Source: Thermoplasmata archaeon (GTDB taxonomy: Archaea; Thermoplasmatota; Thermoplasmata; UBA184). Taken from it: a stretch of 29,699 nucleotides of DNA. The notes beneath the pieces are model-generated. The model made no database searches, was not told the DNA's origin, and saw only the letters and a list, made by a program, of their open reading frames with translations. The stretch's first letter is position 1. Every line of letters starts with the position of its first letter. The stretch lies in assembly GCA_021826525.1 (NCBI GenBank), contig JAKAZU010000010.1, positions 1 to 29,699 on the forward strand, in the 5' to 3' direction. Of the stretch, positions 6,903 through 14,571 are shown piece by piece. The translations under genes were made by a program, and so were the position numbers.

Positions 6903-9686
6903 CTAGGAGCAACCGCTGGTCGCCCCGCAGACCGTGCACGCGTAGCACGTCCCGCTGCGCACCATGATCCCGCCGCAGATGTGGCACGACGGAGCGTCCT
7001 CCGACATCCCTCCCGTAGAGGGAGGAGGGGGGACGAACGCATCGAGGGGCTTGACGTCGAGGCGCACGGTCGGGGCCACCGAGACCGGCGTTGGCATGCC
7101 GCCGTGGCCGTTCCCGTTCAACTCCGAGGGGTTGTCGAGCCCGATGGAGTGTCGTTCCTCTTCGGTCAGGAACTCGATCGCCATCCAGCGTGCGACGTAG
7201 TCCGGGATCGACTTCGCGAAGCGTACCTTCGGGTTGTTGGTCGCGCCGGCGGGCTCGAAGCGCATGTGGGCGAGCTTGCGCACCAAATCCTTGAGCGGCA
7301 CCCCGTGCTGGAGCGCCATCGACATCGAGATCCCAAGGGAATCCATCAGGCCGTTGACCGTCGAGCCTTCCTTCGTGACCCGGAAGAACAGCTCGCCGGG
7401 GCGCCCGTCGGGGTACAGCCCGACCGTGACGTAGCCGTCGTGGCCGCCGACCTGGAAGTGGTGCGTGATCGCCTTGCGCTCGTCCGGGAGGCGCTCGCGC
7501 TGGGGGGTCCGCGGACCGCCCGCGACCTTCGCCGTGCCCTTGCCGGTCTCGAACGGCTGGGAGGCCTTGCAGCCGTCCCGGTAGAGCGCGACCGACTTGA
7601 TCCCCAGCTGCCAGGCTTCGAGGTAGATCTTCTCGATGTCCTCCACCGTCGCGTCGTTCGGGAGGTTGATCGTCTTGGAGGCCCCTCCCGATAGGAACGG
7701 CTGGACGGCGCCGAGCATGTGCAGGTGGCCGAGCGGGCCGATCGTTCGGTGGCCGCCCATCGGTGCGAGCGCACAGTCGAACACGTTGAGGTGTTCCGGC
7801 TTCAGGTCCGGCGCCCCCTCGATCGTTCCGTTCTTCTCGATGTGCGCGACGATCCGCTGGACCGCCGCCGGAGAGTAGCCGAGCGCGACGAGCCCGTCGG
7901 GGACCGTGCGGTTGACCATCTTGATCGCGCCGCCTCCGACGAGATTCTTGGTCTTGACCAGCGCGAGCTCGGGCTCAAGCCCGAGGGTATCGCAGCCCAT
8001 CAATAGGCCGATCGTGCCGGTCGGGGCGATGACGGAGATCTGGGCGTTGCGGTAGCCCCAGAGCTCGCCGGCCTTGACCGTGTCGTGCCAGCGGTCCGCG
8101 GCGACCCGGGCGAACGAGGTGAGGCGCGGATCGTTCGCCGGGATCTTGTCCGCGGCCGCAGAGTGCTTGCTCATGACGCGCAGCATCGGGGCTCGGTTCT
8201 TGTCGAACCCCGCGAACGGGCCGACGCGCTTGGAGATCTCGGCGCTCATGTGGTAGCCCTCCCCGGAGAGGACCGCGGAGATCGAGGCCGCGAGCGAGCG
8301 GCCCGCGTCGGAGTCGTAGGCGAGTCCGTAGTGCATCAGGAGCGCACCGAGGTTCGCATACCCGAGACCGAGAGGCCGGAAGTCATGAGAATTCTGGGCG
8401 ATCGCGGCCGTGGGATAGCTCGACGCGTCGACGAGGATCTCCATCGCGAAGATCATCGTGCGAACGGCCTGACGGAACAGCTCGATGTCGAAGCTTCCTC
8501 GCGCATCGAGGAATCTCATCAGGTTGATCGATGCGAGGTTGCACGCCGTGTCGTCGAGGAACAAGTACTCGCTGCACGGGTTGGAGGCGTTGATGCGCCC
8601 GGAGTTGGCGCAGGTGTGCCAATCGTTCGTTACGTCGTCGAACTGCACGCCGGGGTCGCCACAGCGCCAGGCGGCGACGGCGAGCTTCCGCCAGAGGTCG
8701 CGGGCTTGGTAGGCCTTCGCGATGGCGTGATCGGTGCGATTGTACGTCTTCCACTCGCCGTCCCGCTTCACCGCCTCCATGAAGGCGTCCGGGATGCGGA
8801 CGGAGTGGTTCGCGTTCTGGTAGGCGATGGAGGCGTACGCGGAATCGGGATCGGTGCCATCGAAGTTCGCGCTGTATCCTTCGCGGATGAGCGCGGCGGC
8901 CTTGTCCTCCTCCTTGACCTTGCAGTCGATGAACTCGGCGATGTCGGGGTGATCCATGTTGAGGATTACCATCTTCGCCGCGCGGCGCGTCGTTCCGCCG
9001 GACTTGATCACGCCGGCGAGGGCGTCGAACGCACGCATGAACGATACCGGGCCCGAGGCGATCCCCCCTCCGCTCAGGTGCTCGTGGCTGCCGCGCAACT
9101 GCGAGAGGTTCGATCCCGTGCCGCTACCGCCTTTGAACAGGCGTCCTTCGCTGGTCGCGAGGGCGAGGATCGAATCCATGTCGTCGGTGACCGATTGGAT
9201 GAAGCAAGCGGAGCACTGGGGCGGTTCGCGGACCCCAACATTGAACCAGACGGGGCTGTTGAACGCCGCCATCTGCTGAACCATGAGGTAGGAGAGGCTC
9301 TCCTCGAGCTGCGTGGACTCCTCCGGGAGATCGATATAACCGAGCTCGAGGCCCTTGCGCGCGATCCAGTGGCATACGCGCCGGATCATGCCGTCGACCG
9401 AGTCTTCGCGGCGGCCCTGGATAATGCGGAAGTACTTCGACGCGGCGATGTTGATCGAGGTGTCCGACCACGACGTCGGCGCGTGGATTCCCTTCAGCTC
9501 GAAGATCGTCTTGCCCTCAGCGTTCTTGATGATCGCGTCGTAATTCCTCCACTCGACGGTGTCGAACGCGGCTTTCCCTCTCGGGGTGAGGCGGGGGACC
9601 GGGATCGGTTCGTCACCGTAAGCGGTCGTCGGTCGGCTGTGGGCCTCCTCGTTCGTGGGGGTGGCTCGCTTTTTTGCTAGTGCCAT
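6903..9686 (-). CDS. nrdJ: Adenosylcobalamin-dependent (class II) ribonucleotide reductase
   Basis: This 927-residue enzyme reduces ribonucleotides to deoxyribonucleotides using a B12-derived radical. The active-site pattern is complete: first redox cysteine C161 (SACFIQS), N369-x-C371-x-E373 in NPCSEYLF with C371 as the thiyl radical site, and second redox cysteine C382 (TACNLASINL). The loop at 185-200 (KGGSGTGSNLSQLRG) is typical of the family. The C-terminus holds CxxC (901/904) and a C914xxC917xxC920...C926 cluster, matching the zinc-ribbon/redox tail of NrdJ. No intein interrupts it. I chose the ATG at 9686; the upstream in-frame extension is Arg-rich and not family-like. A purine-rich AGAGG lies about 10 nt upstream. 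An inverted repeat (9784-9810) lies in the promoter region. It converges with the MFS pseudogene, 7 nt apart. Confidence 0.96.
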   Translation of the reverse strand: MALAKKRATPTNEEAHSRPTTAYGDEPIPVPRLTPRGKAAFDTVEWRNYDAIIKNAEGKTIFELKGIHAPTSWSDTSINIAASKYFRIIQGRREDSVDGMIRRVCHWIARKGLELGYIDLPEESTQLEESLSYLMVQQMAAFNSPVWFNVGVREPPQCSACFIQSVTDDMDSILALATSEGRLFKGGSGTGSNLSQLRGSHEHLSGGGIASGPVSFMRAFDALAGVIKSGGTTRRAAKMVILNMDHPDIAEFIDCKVKEEDKAAALIREGYSANFDGTDPDSAYASIAYQNANHSVRIPDAFMEAVKRDGEWKTYNRTDHAIAKAYQARDLWRKLAVAAWRCGDPGVQFDDVTNDWHTCANSGRINASNPCSEYLFLDDTACNLASINLMRFLDARGSFDIELFRQAVRTMIFAMEILVDASSYPTAAIAQNSHDFRPLGLGYANLGALLMHYGLAYDSDAGRSLAASISAVLSGEGYHMSAEISKRVGPFAGFDKNRAPMLRVMSKHSAAADKIPANDPRLTSFARVAADRWHDTVKAGELWGYRNAQISVIAPTGTIGLLMGCDTLGLEPELALVKTKNLVGGGAIKMVNRTVPDGLVALGYSPAAVQRIVAHIEKNGTIEGAPDLKPEHLNVFDCALAPMGGHRTIGPLGHLHMLGAVQPFLSGGASKTINLPNDATVEDIEKIYLEAWQLGIKSVALYRDGCKASQPFETGKGTAKVAGGPRTPQRERLPDERKAITHHFQVGGHDGYVTVGLYPDGRPGELFFRVTKEGSTVNGLMDSLGISMSMALQHGVPLKDLVRKLAHMRFEPAGATNNPKVRFAKSIPDYVARWMAIEFLTEEERHSIGLDNPSELNGNGHGGMPTPVSVAPTVRLDVKPLDAFVPPPPSTGGMSEDAPSCHICGGIMVRSGTCYACTVCGATSGCS

Positions 9687-9783
9687 GTACAGGCCTCTTC
9701 CCGGAGGATCAACGCGGATGTCGGACCGCAAGCGGTCACCGGCGCTACGACTCCGCGCGCTATCTCGACCTCGGTGAGGCCGC

Positions 9784-9810
9784 GAAACGCCCTCGAGAAA
9801 CGGGCGTTTC
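9784..9810. promoter_or_regulatory. Perfect 9-bp inverted repeat upstream of nrdJ
   Basis: GAAACGCCC (9784-9792) and GGGCGTTTC (9802-9810) are separated by 9 nt, about 100 nt upstream of the nrdJ ATG. The outer hexamers form GAAACG-N15-CGTTTC, spacing the half-sites about two helical turns apart. AT-rich candidates for the nrdJ TATA box lie at 9759-9767 (17 nt downstream of the repeat in the direction of transcription) and at 9897-9906. It could be an operator or an RNA hairpin. The rest of the gap 9687-9963 shows nothing else recognisable. Confidence 0.4.
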
Positions 9811-9963
9811 ACGCCGTGAGGCAGTGAGATGGAACGCGGGCGCCGATGCGCGGGACACCCGACGTGAACCCTCCAACACTGAGCAGAAGCGACGCGGTAT
9901 ATCTTAGCTCTGCCTCGTCGTCTCGATTTTCGCGCGTGGAGTCACGTTCGTCGCGTTCCGCCG

Positions 9964-10134
9964 TCATCGCGACGGCGTACGTGGGGCCGACGCGGACGGG
10001 GGCGGGAGGATCCGCAGGGTACACGGCATGAGGACGCCGCAGTCCCCACAGAACATCCCCTCCTCGGCGACCCAGAGGTAGGCGCCGCAGCGATCGCACT
10101 TCCGAGGATCGCCGGAATCGTTGCGGCAGGCCAT
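9964..10134 (-). CDS. Small zinc-ribbon protein (56 aa)
   Basis: This very small protein has a single zinc-ribbon: C13-x2-C16-G near the start and C29-x2-C32-G 12 residues later (KCDRCGAYLWVAEEGMFCGDCG), plus C3 and C38. The spacing and the knuckle form CxxCG are typical of archaeal rubredoxin-like zinc ribbons that bind nucleic acids or act as small adaptors. The C-terminal tail (residues 41-56) is Pro/Ser-rich and probably disordered. A good TATA-like block (GTTTAAGC at 10163-10170) lies about 33 nt upstream of the ATG, giving a leader of roughly 9 nt. Two overlapping frames of similar size lack any domain pattern; this one was chosen for its regular cysteines. The biological role is unknown. 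Confidence 0.7.
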   Translation of the reverse strand: MACRNDSGDPRKCDRCGAYLWVAEEGMFCGDCGVLMPCTLRILPPPSASAPRTPSR

Positions 10135-10162
10135 GGCTTCACCCGGGGCGAGGGGCGCGGAG

Positions 10163-10170
10163 GCTTAAAC
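10163..10170 (-). promoter_or_regulatory. TATA element for the zinc-ribbon gene
   Basis: GTTTAAGC on the minus strand lies about 33 nt upstream of the ATG at 10134, inside otherwise GC-rich sequence. It predicts transcription starting near 10143. Confidence 0.45.
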
Positions 10171-10217
10171 CGTCGCTCGGAGGAGCATGGAGTGGAGTCG
10201 GTGGTTTACCGCTCGGG

Positions 10218-10257
10218 AAAAAATAGGGGAGGGACCTCTCCCGGAGGAAGGGTCCCT
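10218..10257 (-). terminator. Stem-loop and T-run terminator after the 71-aa repeat protein gene
   Basis: On the minus strand, AGGGACC (10257-10251) pairs perfectly with GGTCCCT (10236-10230) across a 14-nt loop. It is followed by CCCCTA and a run of six T (10223-10218). It begins 21 nt after the stop codon at 10278. A T-run alone can terminate archaeal transcription; the strong stem makes this the clearest terminator in the window and suggests a highly expressed short transcript. Confidence 0.7.
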
Positions 10258-10277
10258 TCGAAAGTAAGGGGTTCCGT

Positions 10278-10493
10278 TCAGGCGTTCTTCATCTTGGCGC
10301 GCGCGATGTAGCCCTTCTTGTCCAAGAAGTACATGTAGCCGGCCTGACGAACGATCTTCTCCGTTCCGACCTTCGCCTTGCGGCCGCTCTTGTTGAGCTT
10401 CGTGGGGGTCTTCCACAGGTACCCGTCCTTCCCGAGGTAGTACAGATATCCGTTCTCTCGCTTGATCTGCTCCTTGCCGATTTTCTCCGCCAT
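10278..10493 (-). CDS. Small basic protein with two GY-[LM]-Y repeats (71 aa)
   Basis: This 71-residue protein is Lys-rich and internally duplicated. Repeat 1 (about residues 15-26) reads GYLYYLGKDGYL and repeat 2 (about 52-63) reads GYMYFLDKKGYI. Each is followed by a basic stretch and preceded by IGKEQIKRE or VGTEKIVRQ. The pattern suggests two small beta-hairpins or one symmetrical beta domain. I believe similar uncharacterised small proteins occur in other archaea and bacteria, but cannot verify this. It is a monocistronic gene: a TATA-like element (CTAAATAG) at 10528-10536, a GGTGAGG ribosome site about 8 nt before the ATG, and a strong terminator after the stop. That layout fits an abundant protein. 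A nucleic-acid or ribosome-associated role is only a guess from its charge. Confidence 0.8.
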   Translation of the reverse strand: MAEKIGKEQIKRENGYLYYLGKDGYLWKTPTKLNKSGRKAKVGTEKIVRQAGYMYFLDKKGYIARAKMKNA

Positions 10494-10527
10494 GCTAGAG
10501 GCCTCACCGGCGAGAAGATTGGCCCCC

Positions 10528-10536
10528 CTATTTAGA
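10528..10536 (-). promoter_or_regulatory. TATA element for the 71-aa repeat protein gene
   Basis: TCTAAATAG on the minus strand sits about 38 nt upstream of the ATG at 10493, predicting a leader of about 12 nt that includes the GGTGAGG ribosome site. It lies in the 56-nt gap after the hutI stop. Confidence 0.55.
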
Positions 10537-10549
10537 GATGTCTTCCCAT

Positions 10550-11806
10550 TTACGGCGGTGGAGTACGGATTCCCTGACGATAAACTAGGGCCGGAAGCGA
10601 CCCGATCCGGTATGGGATGCGATCCGCGGAATCGAGCGCGAAGAGCGCGAAGTCCGCGCTCCGCTCGACCGCGATCGAACCGGCCCGGTGGGCGATGCCC
10701 GAGGCATGCGCGGCGTTGACGGTCGCGGCGGTGATCGCCTCCCTCGGCGAGAGCCGGGCGCTGTACACGGCGTGGGCCAGCACGAGCGGCATCGCCTCGA
10801 TCCAGGAGTTCGGAGAGCAGTCCGAGCCGAGCGCTACGGAGACGCCGGCGTCGACGAGCGCCCGACCGGGGCTCGCCCGACCGGCGAGGGAAGCGAACGG
10901 GGTCACGGGCAGGATCACCGCCGTCACGCCGGCCCGCGCGAGGAGATCGAACTCTGGGCGCCCGTCCTCCAATAGGTGCTCCGCCGAATGAGCCTTGAGG
11001 CGGCTCGCGAGTCGCGCGCCGCCCGATAGGGCGAACTCGTCGGCGTGGATCTTGATCCCCAGGCCGAGAGCGAGGGCCGTCCGAAGGATGCGCTCGGACT
11101 GGCGAACACTGAAGAACCCCGGTTCGCAGAAGACGTCGCAGAATCGCGCGAGTCGCTCCGCAGCCACGATCGGCAACGTCCGGCGGGCGATTTGATCCAC
11201 GTAGGCATCGGACCGCCCGCGGAACTCCGGAGGGATGGCGTGCGCGCCGAGGTAGGTCGGAACCACCTCGAACCCCGTCCGCGACGCGAGGCGACGGATC
11301 AGGCGCAGCAGACGAAGCTCGCCCGCGTGCGAGAGGGCGTAGCCACTCTTGATCTCGAACGCGGTCGTGCCGAAGAGCGCCATCCGACGCATCCGGTCCT
11401 CGGCCCAGGCGAGCAGGGTCGCGGACGAGGCCCGCCGCGTAGCGCGCACGGTCGAGTAGATCCCCCCGCCCCGGCGAGCGATCTCGGTGTAGGGAACACC
11501 TTGGATCTTGAGAGCCAGCTCGGGGGCCCGATCCCCGGCGTAGAGCAGGTGGGTGTGCGCGTCCACGAACCCCGGGACGACCGTGCCGCCCTGAGCGTCC
11601 ACGTGCGCCCCCCCTCGGCGGAGGCGGATCTCTCGGTGGGCCGCTCGATTGCGGCCGATCCAGGCGAAGCGGCCGTCTCGGACCGCGAATGCCGCATCGT
11701 GGCAGAGTCCGAGATCCTCCATGCTCTCCCCAATGCGTGGGACCGGACCCGCGGATAGAGTCGCGAGCTCCCCGATCCCAGTGACGAGGAGATCGGCGCG
11801 GATCAT
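10550..11806 (-). CDS. hutI: Imidazolonepropionase (histidine degradation)
   Basis: This 418-residue amidohydrolase is predicted to hydrolyse 4-imidazolone-5-propanoate to N-formimino-L-glutamate, the third step of histidine catabolism, in the cytoplasm. Metal and catalytic residues match the family: H84-x-H86 (GFVDAHTHLLYAG), the conserved H189 region (GAHAIPPEF), H254 with E257 (IKIHADEF) and D329 (LGSDCSPN). The HutI-specific segment RGGGIYSTV (112-120), which contacts substrate, is present, separating it from generic amidohydrolases. The ATG at 11806 overlaps the RNase Z stop by ATGA, so the pair is translationally coupled. Longer in-frame extensions run antisense of RNase Z and are not real. 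No hutH, hutU or hutG is within the window, so the pathway must be completed elsewhere or the enzyme has a different substrate. Confidence 0.9.
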   Translation of the reverse strand: MIRADLLVTGIGELATLSAGPVPRIGESMEDLGLCHDAAFAVRDGRFAWIGRNRAAHREIRLRRGGAHVDAQGGTVVPGFVDAHTHLLYAGDRAPELALKIQGVPYTEIARRGGGIYSTVRATRRASSATLLAWAEDRMRRMALFGTTAFEIKSGYALSHAGELRLLRLIRRLASRTGFEVVPTYLGAHAIPPEFRGRSDAYVDQIARRTLPIVAAERLARFCDVFCEPGFFSVRQSERILRTALALGLGIKIHADEFALSGGARLASRLKAHSAEHLLEDGRPEFDLLARAGVTAVILPVTPFASLAGRASPGRALVDAGVSVALGSDCSPNSWIEAMPLVLAHAVYSARLSPREAITAATVNAAHASGIAHRAGSIAVERSADFALFALDSADRIPYRIGSLPALVYRQGIRTPPP

Positions 11807-12705
11807 GGCTGCCGGATCAAGTGATCGAGGAGATCGCGCGCCGCTTGGGACGGAGGGAAGAGGACCCGGGCCTCGGTCTCGAGAGGTTCGACCTCCTTGT
11901 ATCGGGAGGAGAAGTGGGTAAGGAACAGGGTCTCGACCTGTGCGTCGCTGGCGAGTTGGGCAGCTTGGCGGGCGGAGGAGTGTCCCCACTTGTTCGCCTC
12001 GGCCTCGATGTCGGAGGAGGTCGTGGCCTCGTGGATCAGAAGGGTCGCGCGGTGGGCGAGGCGTCGGATGTCCTCGCAGGGACTCGTATCCCCTGAGTAA
12101 ACGATCGAGCGGCCCGGCCGTGGCGGCCCCTGGAGGTCGGCGGCGTGGACGATCCGGTCTCCCACGTGGACCGGTTCGCCCAATTCCAACCGGGCGAAGT
12201 CCTTTCCCTTGATCCCCATCGCCCGGGCCCGTTCTGCGTCGAACCGTCCGCGTTTGGGGCCTTCCTCGAGCCGATAGGCGATCGTCGGCACCGGGTGCTC
12301 GGCGTGCGCGGTTCGGATGCGGTATCCGTCCAGCTCTACCGTCTGGTCGGGGGCGAGCGGGTGGATCTGGATCGGGAATCGCTGGGTGTAGTAGCCGAGG
12401 TGCAGCGCCCGCTCGACCATCTCCTTCGCGTCCGGAGGGCCATAGATGTCGAGGGGCTCGGTCCGGTTGTTCAGATTCATGCTCTGAACGAGGCCGGGGA
12501 GGCCGAGGAAGTGGTCCCCATGGAAGTGAGTGATGAAGATGCGGCGCACCCGCATGAACGATGCCGTGGATTGGAAGAACTGACGCTGGGTTCCCTCCCC
12601 GCAATCGAACAGGACGAGCTCGCGCTCCGTGTCGAGCGCGATCGCGCTCGCCGATCGCTCTTTGGTGGGCCAGGAGCCGGCGGTGCCAAGGAAGGTCAAG
12701 CGCAT
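11803..12705 (-). CDS. rnz: Ribonuclease Z (tRNA 3' processing endonuclease)
   Basis: This 300-residue metallo-beta-lactamase-fold endonuclease removes the 3' trailer of precursor tRNA. The zinc motif is H60-x-H62-x-D64-H65 (THFHGDHFLGLPG). The further ligands are H134 or H137 (TAHAEHPVP), D206 (VYSGDTSPC) and H264 (LTHFSSRY). The HEAT segment at 225-228, near the exosite region, is typical of RNase Z. The length is normal for the short form (RNase Z-S). The start at 12705 gives the canonical N-terminus MRLTFLGTAG; a longer in-frame reading upstream is not conserved-looking. Its last codons overlap hutI. It diverges from the DUF929 gene across a gap with AT-rich blocks at 12772-12790. Confidence 0.95.
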   Translation of the reverse strand: MRLTFLGTAGSWPTKERSASAIALDTERELVLFDCGEGTQRQFFQSTASFMRVRRIFITHFHGDHFLGLPGLVQSMNLNNRTEPLDIYGPPDAKEMVERALHLGYYTQRFPIQIHPLAPDQTVELDGYRIRTAHAEHPVPTIAYRLEEGPKRGRFDAERARAMGIKGKDFARLELGEPVHVGDRIVHAADLQGPPRPGRSIVYSGDTSPCEDIRRLAHRATLLIHEATTSSDIEAEANKWGHSSARQAAQLASDAQVETLFLTHFSSRYKEVEPLETEARVLFPPSQAARDLLDHLIRQP

Positions 12706-12778
12706 CGGGAGACCTACCCACAAAGGAGTCAAAGGGCCATCGGACGGCGAGAGAGGGTAGGCGCCGGCCGACGTAAAG

Positions 12779-12790
12779 GTGGAAATACAC
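12779..12790 (+). promoter_or_regulatory. Putative TATA element deciding a leaderless GTG start
   Basis: GTGGAAATACAC is centred about 24 nt upstream of the GTG at 12809, the distance expected for a leaderless transcript. The same AT-rich spot may serve the divergent rnz gene. It argues against the longer reading that would start at 12779, inside the element itself. Confidence 0.45.
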
Positions 12791-12808
12791 TGCTCGTCTC
12801 CCGCAGAC

Positions 12809-13999
12809 GTGGTCGACTGGGACCGGGTCGAGGAACTCAAGCAAAAAGGGTGGGACTGGAATCGGATCGCCGCCGATCCCAAGGTCTCCTTCCACCCCGA
12901 TAGCTCGGTCCAACAGGCGGGACCCGCGCTTCGTCGACTGTACTACCGGCGCCAGTCCCGAGCGGGGCGAGAGGCCCCCGCGGCTCCTACGAAGAGGACC
13001 GACCCCAGCCTGGAGCGCAAATGGTCCATCGCCCGAGCCGGGTACCTGCTGACCCCGATCTTCGGAATCTGGTTCCTCATCGCCTATGTGGCCCCCTCTC
13101 CGGTAGGACTCCTGGTATCGGCGATCCCCTGGCTCGCCCTCGCCCTTGCCATCGCGGTGATCCTGCTCGCCGTCGGGCTTCTACGCTCCAACAAGCGCTG
13201 GACGAAGGTCTTCCGCGGAACCCTCATCTGGGGGGTGGTCGGAGGGATCGCGATCGCCGGGGTGATTGGCCTCGCGGGCTCGCTGATCTACGGGTGCCCG
13301 TACCTGCCACCGTCCTCCTCCCTGACGACCCAATCCGCGAGCGGACAGCCCTCCCAAGGCGTCCCTGCCTGGCAATCCGGAGGCATGGCGCCGTGGCAGG
13401 ACGGCGGCAAACCGATCGTGTACTTCTACGCCGCGACCTGGTGTCCGTACTGTTCCGCGGCGAGTTGGTCGATATGGAAGGCGCTCACGTCGTACTCCAC
13501 GTCCGTGACGAACGTTCAGACGGGGTTCTCGAGCCTCACGGATACCGCCCCGGGCACGCCGGAGATCATCCTCGCCAACGCGGCCGTCGCTTCCTCCTCG
13601 ATCAGCTGGAAGGTATCGGAGGATACCTCGGGCGTGCAAGGTAACTTCCCCGGGACGGCCAACTGCTACCAGCAGGCGTACGTGAGCGCGTATTCCGGCG
13701 GCGGCATCCCGTTCATGGTGATCAACGGACAGATCGTCCACGCCGGTCAGATCAACCCACCCGGAAACCTCGCCGCTTACAATTACGCGAGCACGAGCGG
13801 GACCGGCGCCAACCAGGTGAAGCAGCAGGTCGCGAACGAGAGCGGTCCGGCTTGGAACCAGGTGAGCTTCCAGGCGTACTGGATCATGGCGTTCATCGCG
13901 CACGTGCTAGGGACCCCCGTCTCACAGTTATCGACCCAATACGGATGGTCCGCCGCGACGACCTCCGCCGTCCAAGCGGACGTGAACCAGATTACGTAG
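12809..13999 (+). CDS. DUF929 membrane-anchored thioredoxin-fold protein with CPYC
   Basis: With the GTG at 12809 the protein has 396 residues and begins with VDWDRVEELKQKGWDW, a cytosolic helix-turn-helix-like segment that I associate with archaeal DUF929 proteins. Hydrophobic segments follow at about 80-124 (probably two) and 138-162, then a Ser/Gln/Pro-rich linker. The large C-terminal domain is thioredoxin-like: a strand PIVYFYAATW leads into C212-P-Y-C215, and a cis-proline loop GIPFMVING is at 299-307, with an extra C286. The domain should face outside the membrane, where it could form or isomerise disulfides, although a CxxC alone does not fix the direction of redox flow. The VKOR gene starts 7 nt downstream and is its likely electron acceptor. 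A TATA-like element supports this start; the in-frame GTG at 12779 is less likely. Confidence 0.85.
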   Translation: MVDWDRVEELKQKGWDWNRIAADPKVSFHPDSSVQQAGPALRRLYYRRQSRAGREAPAAPTKRTDPSLERKWSIARAGYLLTPIFGIWFLIAYVAPSPVGLLVSAIPWLALALAIAVILLAVGLLRSNKRWTKVFRGTLIWGVVGGIAIAGVIGLAGSLIYGCPYLPPSSSLTTQSASGQPSQGVPAWQSGGMAPWQDGGKPIVYFYAATWCPYCSAASWSIWKALTSYSTSVTNVQTGFSSLTDTAPGTPEIILANAAVASSSISWKVSEDTSGVQGNFPGTANCYQQAYVSAYSGGGIPFMVINGQIVHAGQINPPGNLAAYNYASTSGTGANQVKQQVANESGPAWNQVSFQAYWIMAFIAHVLGTPVSQLSTQYGWSAATTSAVQADVNQIT

Positions 14000-14006
14000 G
14001 GTCAGG

Positions 14007-14456
14007 ATGCAGACCCGTACCGTCCGCACGGTCGTCTACCTCGCCGCCGGGATTGGGATGGTCATTTCGATCTTCGCGGCCGCGGAATTCCTCGACACCG
14101 CGCTCCGCTCGGTCTGCTCGTACAGCGCCTTCTTCTCCTGCTCGGCCGTCGACTCAAGCGGGAAGACGACCTTCCTTTGGATCCCCGACTATGCCTGGGG
14201 GATCGGGGGATTCATCGGCATCATGATCGTGAACGCCCTGGCCGAGAGCCGACCGGACGACAATCTCGGGGCCTACGGGCTTCTCGCCCTCACCACCGCG
14301 GGGATCGGGCTCGCGCTCTACTTCCTCTACGTCGAACTCGCCCTGATCAATGCGCTCTGCGTGGTCTGCTTCGCGGCGTACCTCGCGGGGTTCGTCGCGT
14401 GGGCCGGGGCGATCGAACTCACTCGCCGGACGCGGATCGCGAACGCCCCGGCCTAG
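14007..14456 (+). CDS. Vitamin K epoxide reductase (VKOR) family protein
   Basis: This is a 149-residue, four-helix integral membrane oxidoreductase of the VKOR family. Such proteins reoxidise a thioredoxin-like partner and pass the electrons to a membrane quinone. The active-site pair is C118-x2-C121 (NALCVVC) in the last helical hairpin. The loop pair C37 and C45 lies in the first extracytoplasmic loop, followed by DYAWG (61-65), as in bacterial and archaeal VKOR. Helices are about 8-28, 64-80, 88-110 and 115-137. It starts 7 nt after the DUF929 gene, so the two form one operon; together they look like a complete disulfide-forming relay. The C-terminus is a short basic cytosolic tail. Confidence 0.92.
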   Translation: MQTRTVRTVVYLAAGIGMVISIFAAAEFLDTALRSVCSYSAFFSCSAVDSSGKTTFLWIPDYAWGIGGFIGIMIVNALAESRPDDNLGAYGLLALTTAGIGLALYFLYVELALINALCVVCFAAYLAGFVAWAGAIELTRRTRIANAPA

Positions 14457-14496
14457 GGGTCCCGGGGCCCCGTTCCGGCCCCCGGATTTCGCTCCA

Positions 14497-14522
14497 CCAC
14501 CGGCGGGGAATCGATCCGGTGG
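14497..14522. repeat. 7-bp inverted repeat between VKOR and atpK
   Basis: CCACCGG (14497-14503) and CCGGTGG (14516-14522) flank a 12-nt loop just before the atpK TATA box. No T-run follows, so it is not a clear terminator; it could be a binding site or chance in GC-rich DNA. Confidence 0.3.
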
Positions 14523-14530
14523 CGGCTCGC

Positions 14531-14540
14531 CTTATATATC
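14531..14540 (+). promoter_or_regulatory. Strong TATA box of the atpK-atpE-atpC operon
   Basis: CTTATATATC is the best archaeal TATA match in the window. It predicts transcription from about 14561, with an 11-nt leader before the atpK ATG at 14572. Confidence 0.75.
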
Positions 14541-14571
14541 CGGCCCGGAGTGGTGCGCGGGGTCGAGTCGA

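Noticed and set aside
8085..9680. 531-codon plus-strand open frame opposite nrdJ
   Set aside because: Antisense shadow of the class II reductase; composition is Arg/Asp/Val-rich and it has no start signal.
9687..9900. Cobalamin riboswitch upstream of the B12-dependent reductase
   Set aside because: No B12-box or multi-helix core could be recognised; only the single 9-bp inverted repeat is evident.
11807..12913. In-frame upstream extension of hutI to a 787-residue protein
   Set aside because: The extra part is a non-coding frame of rnz; the ATG at 11806 gives the family length.
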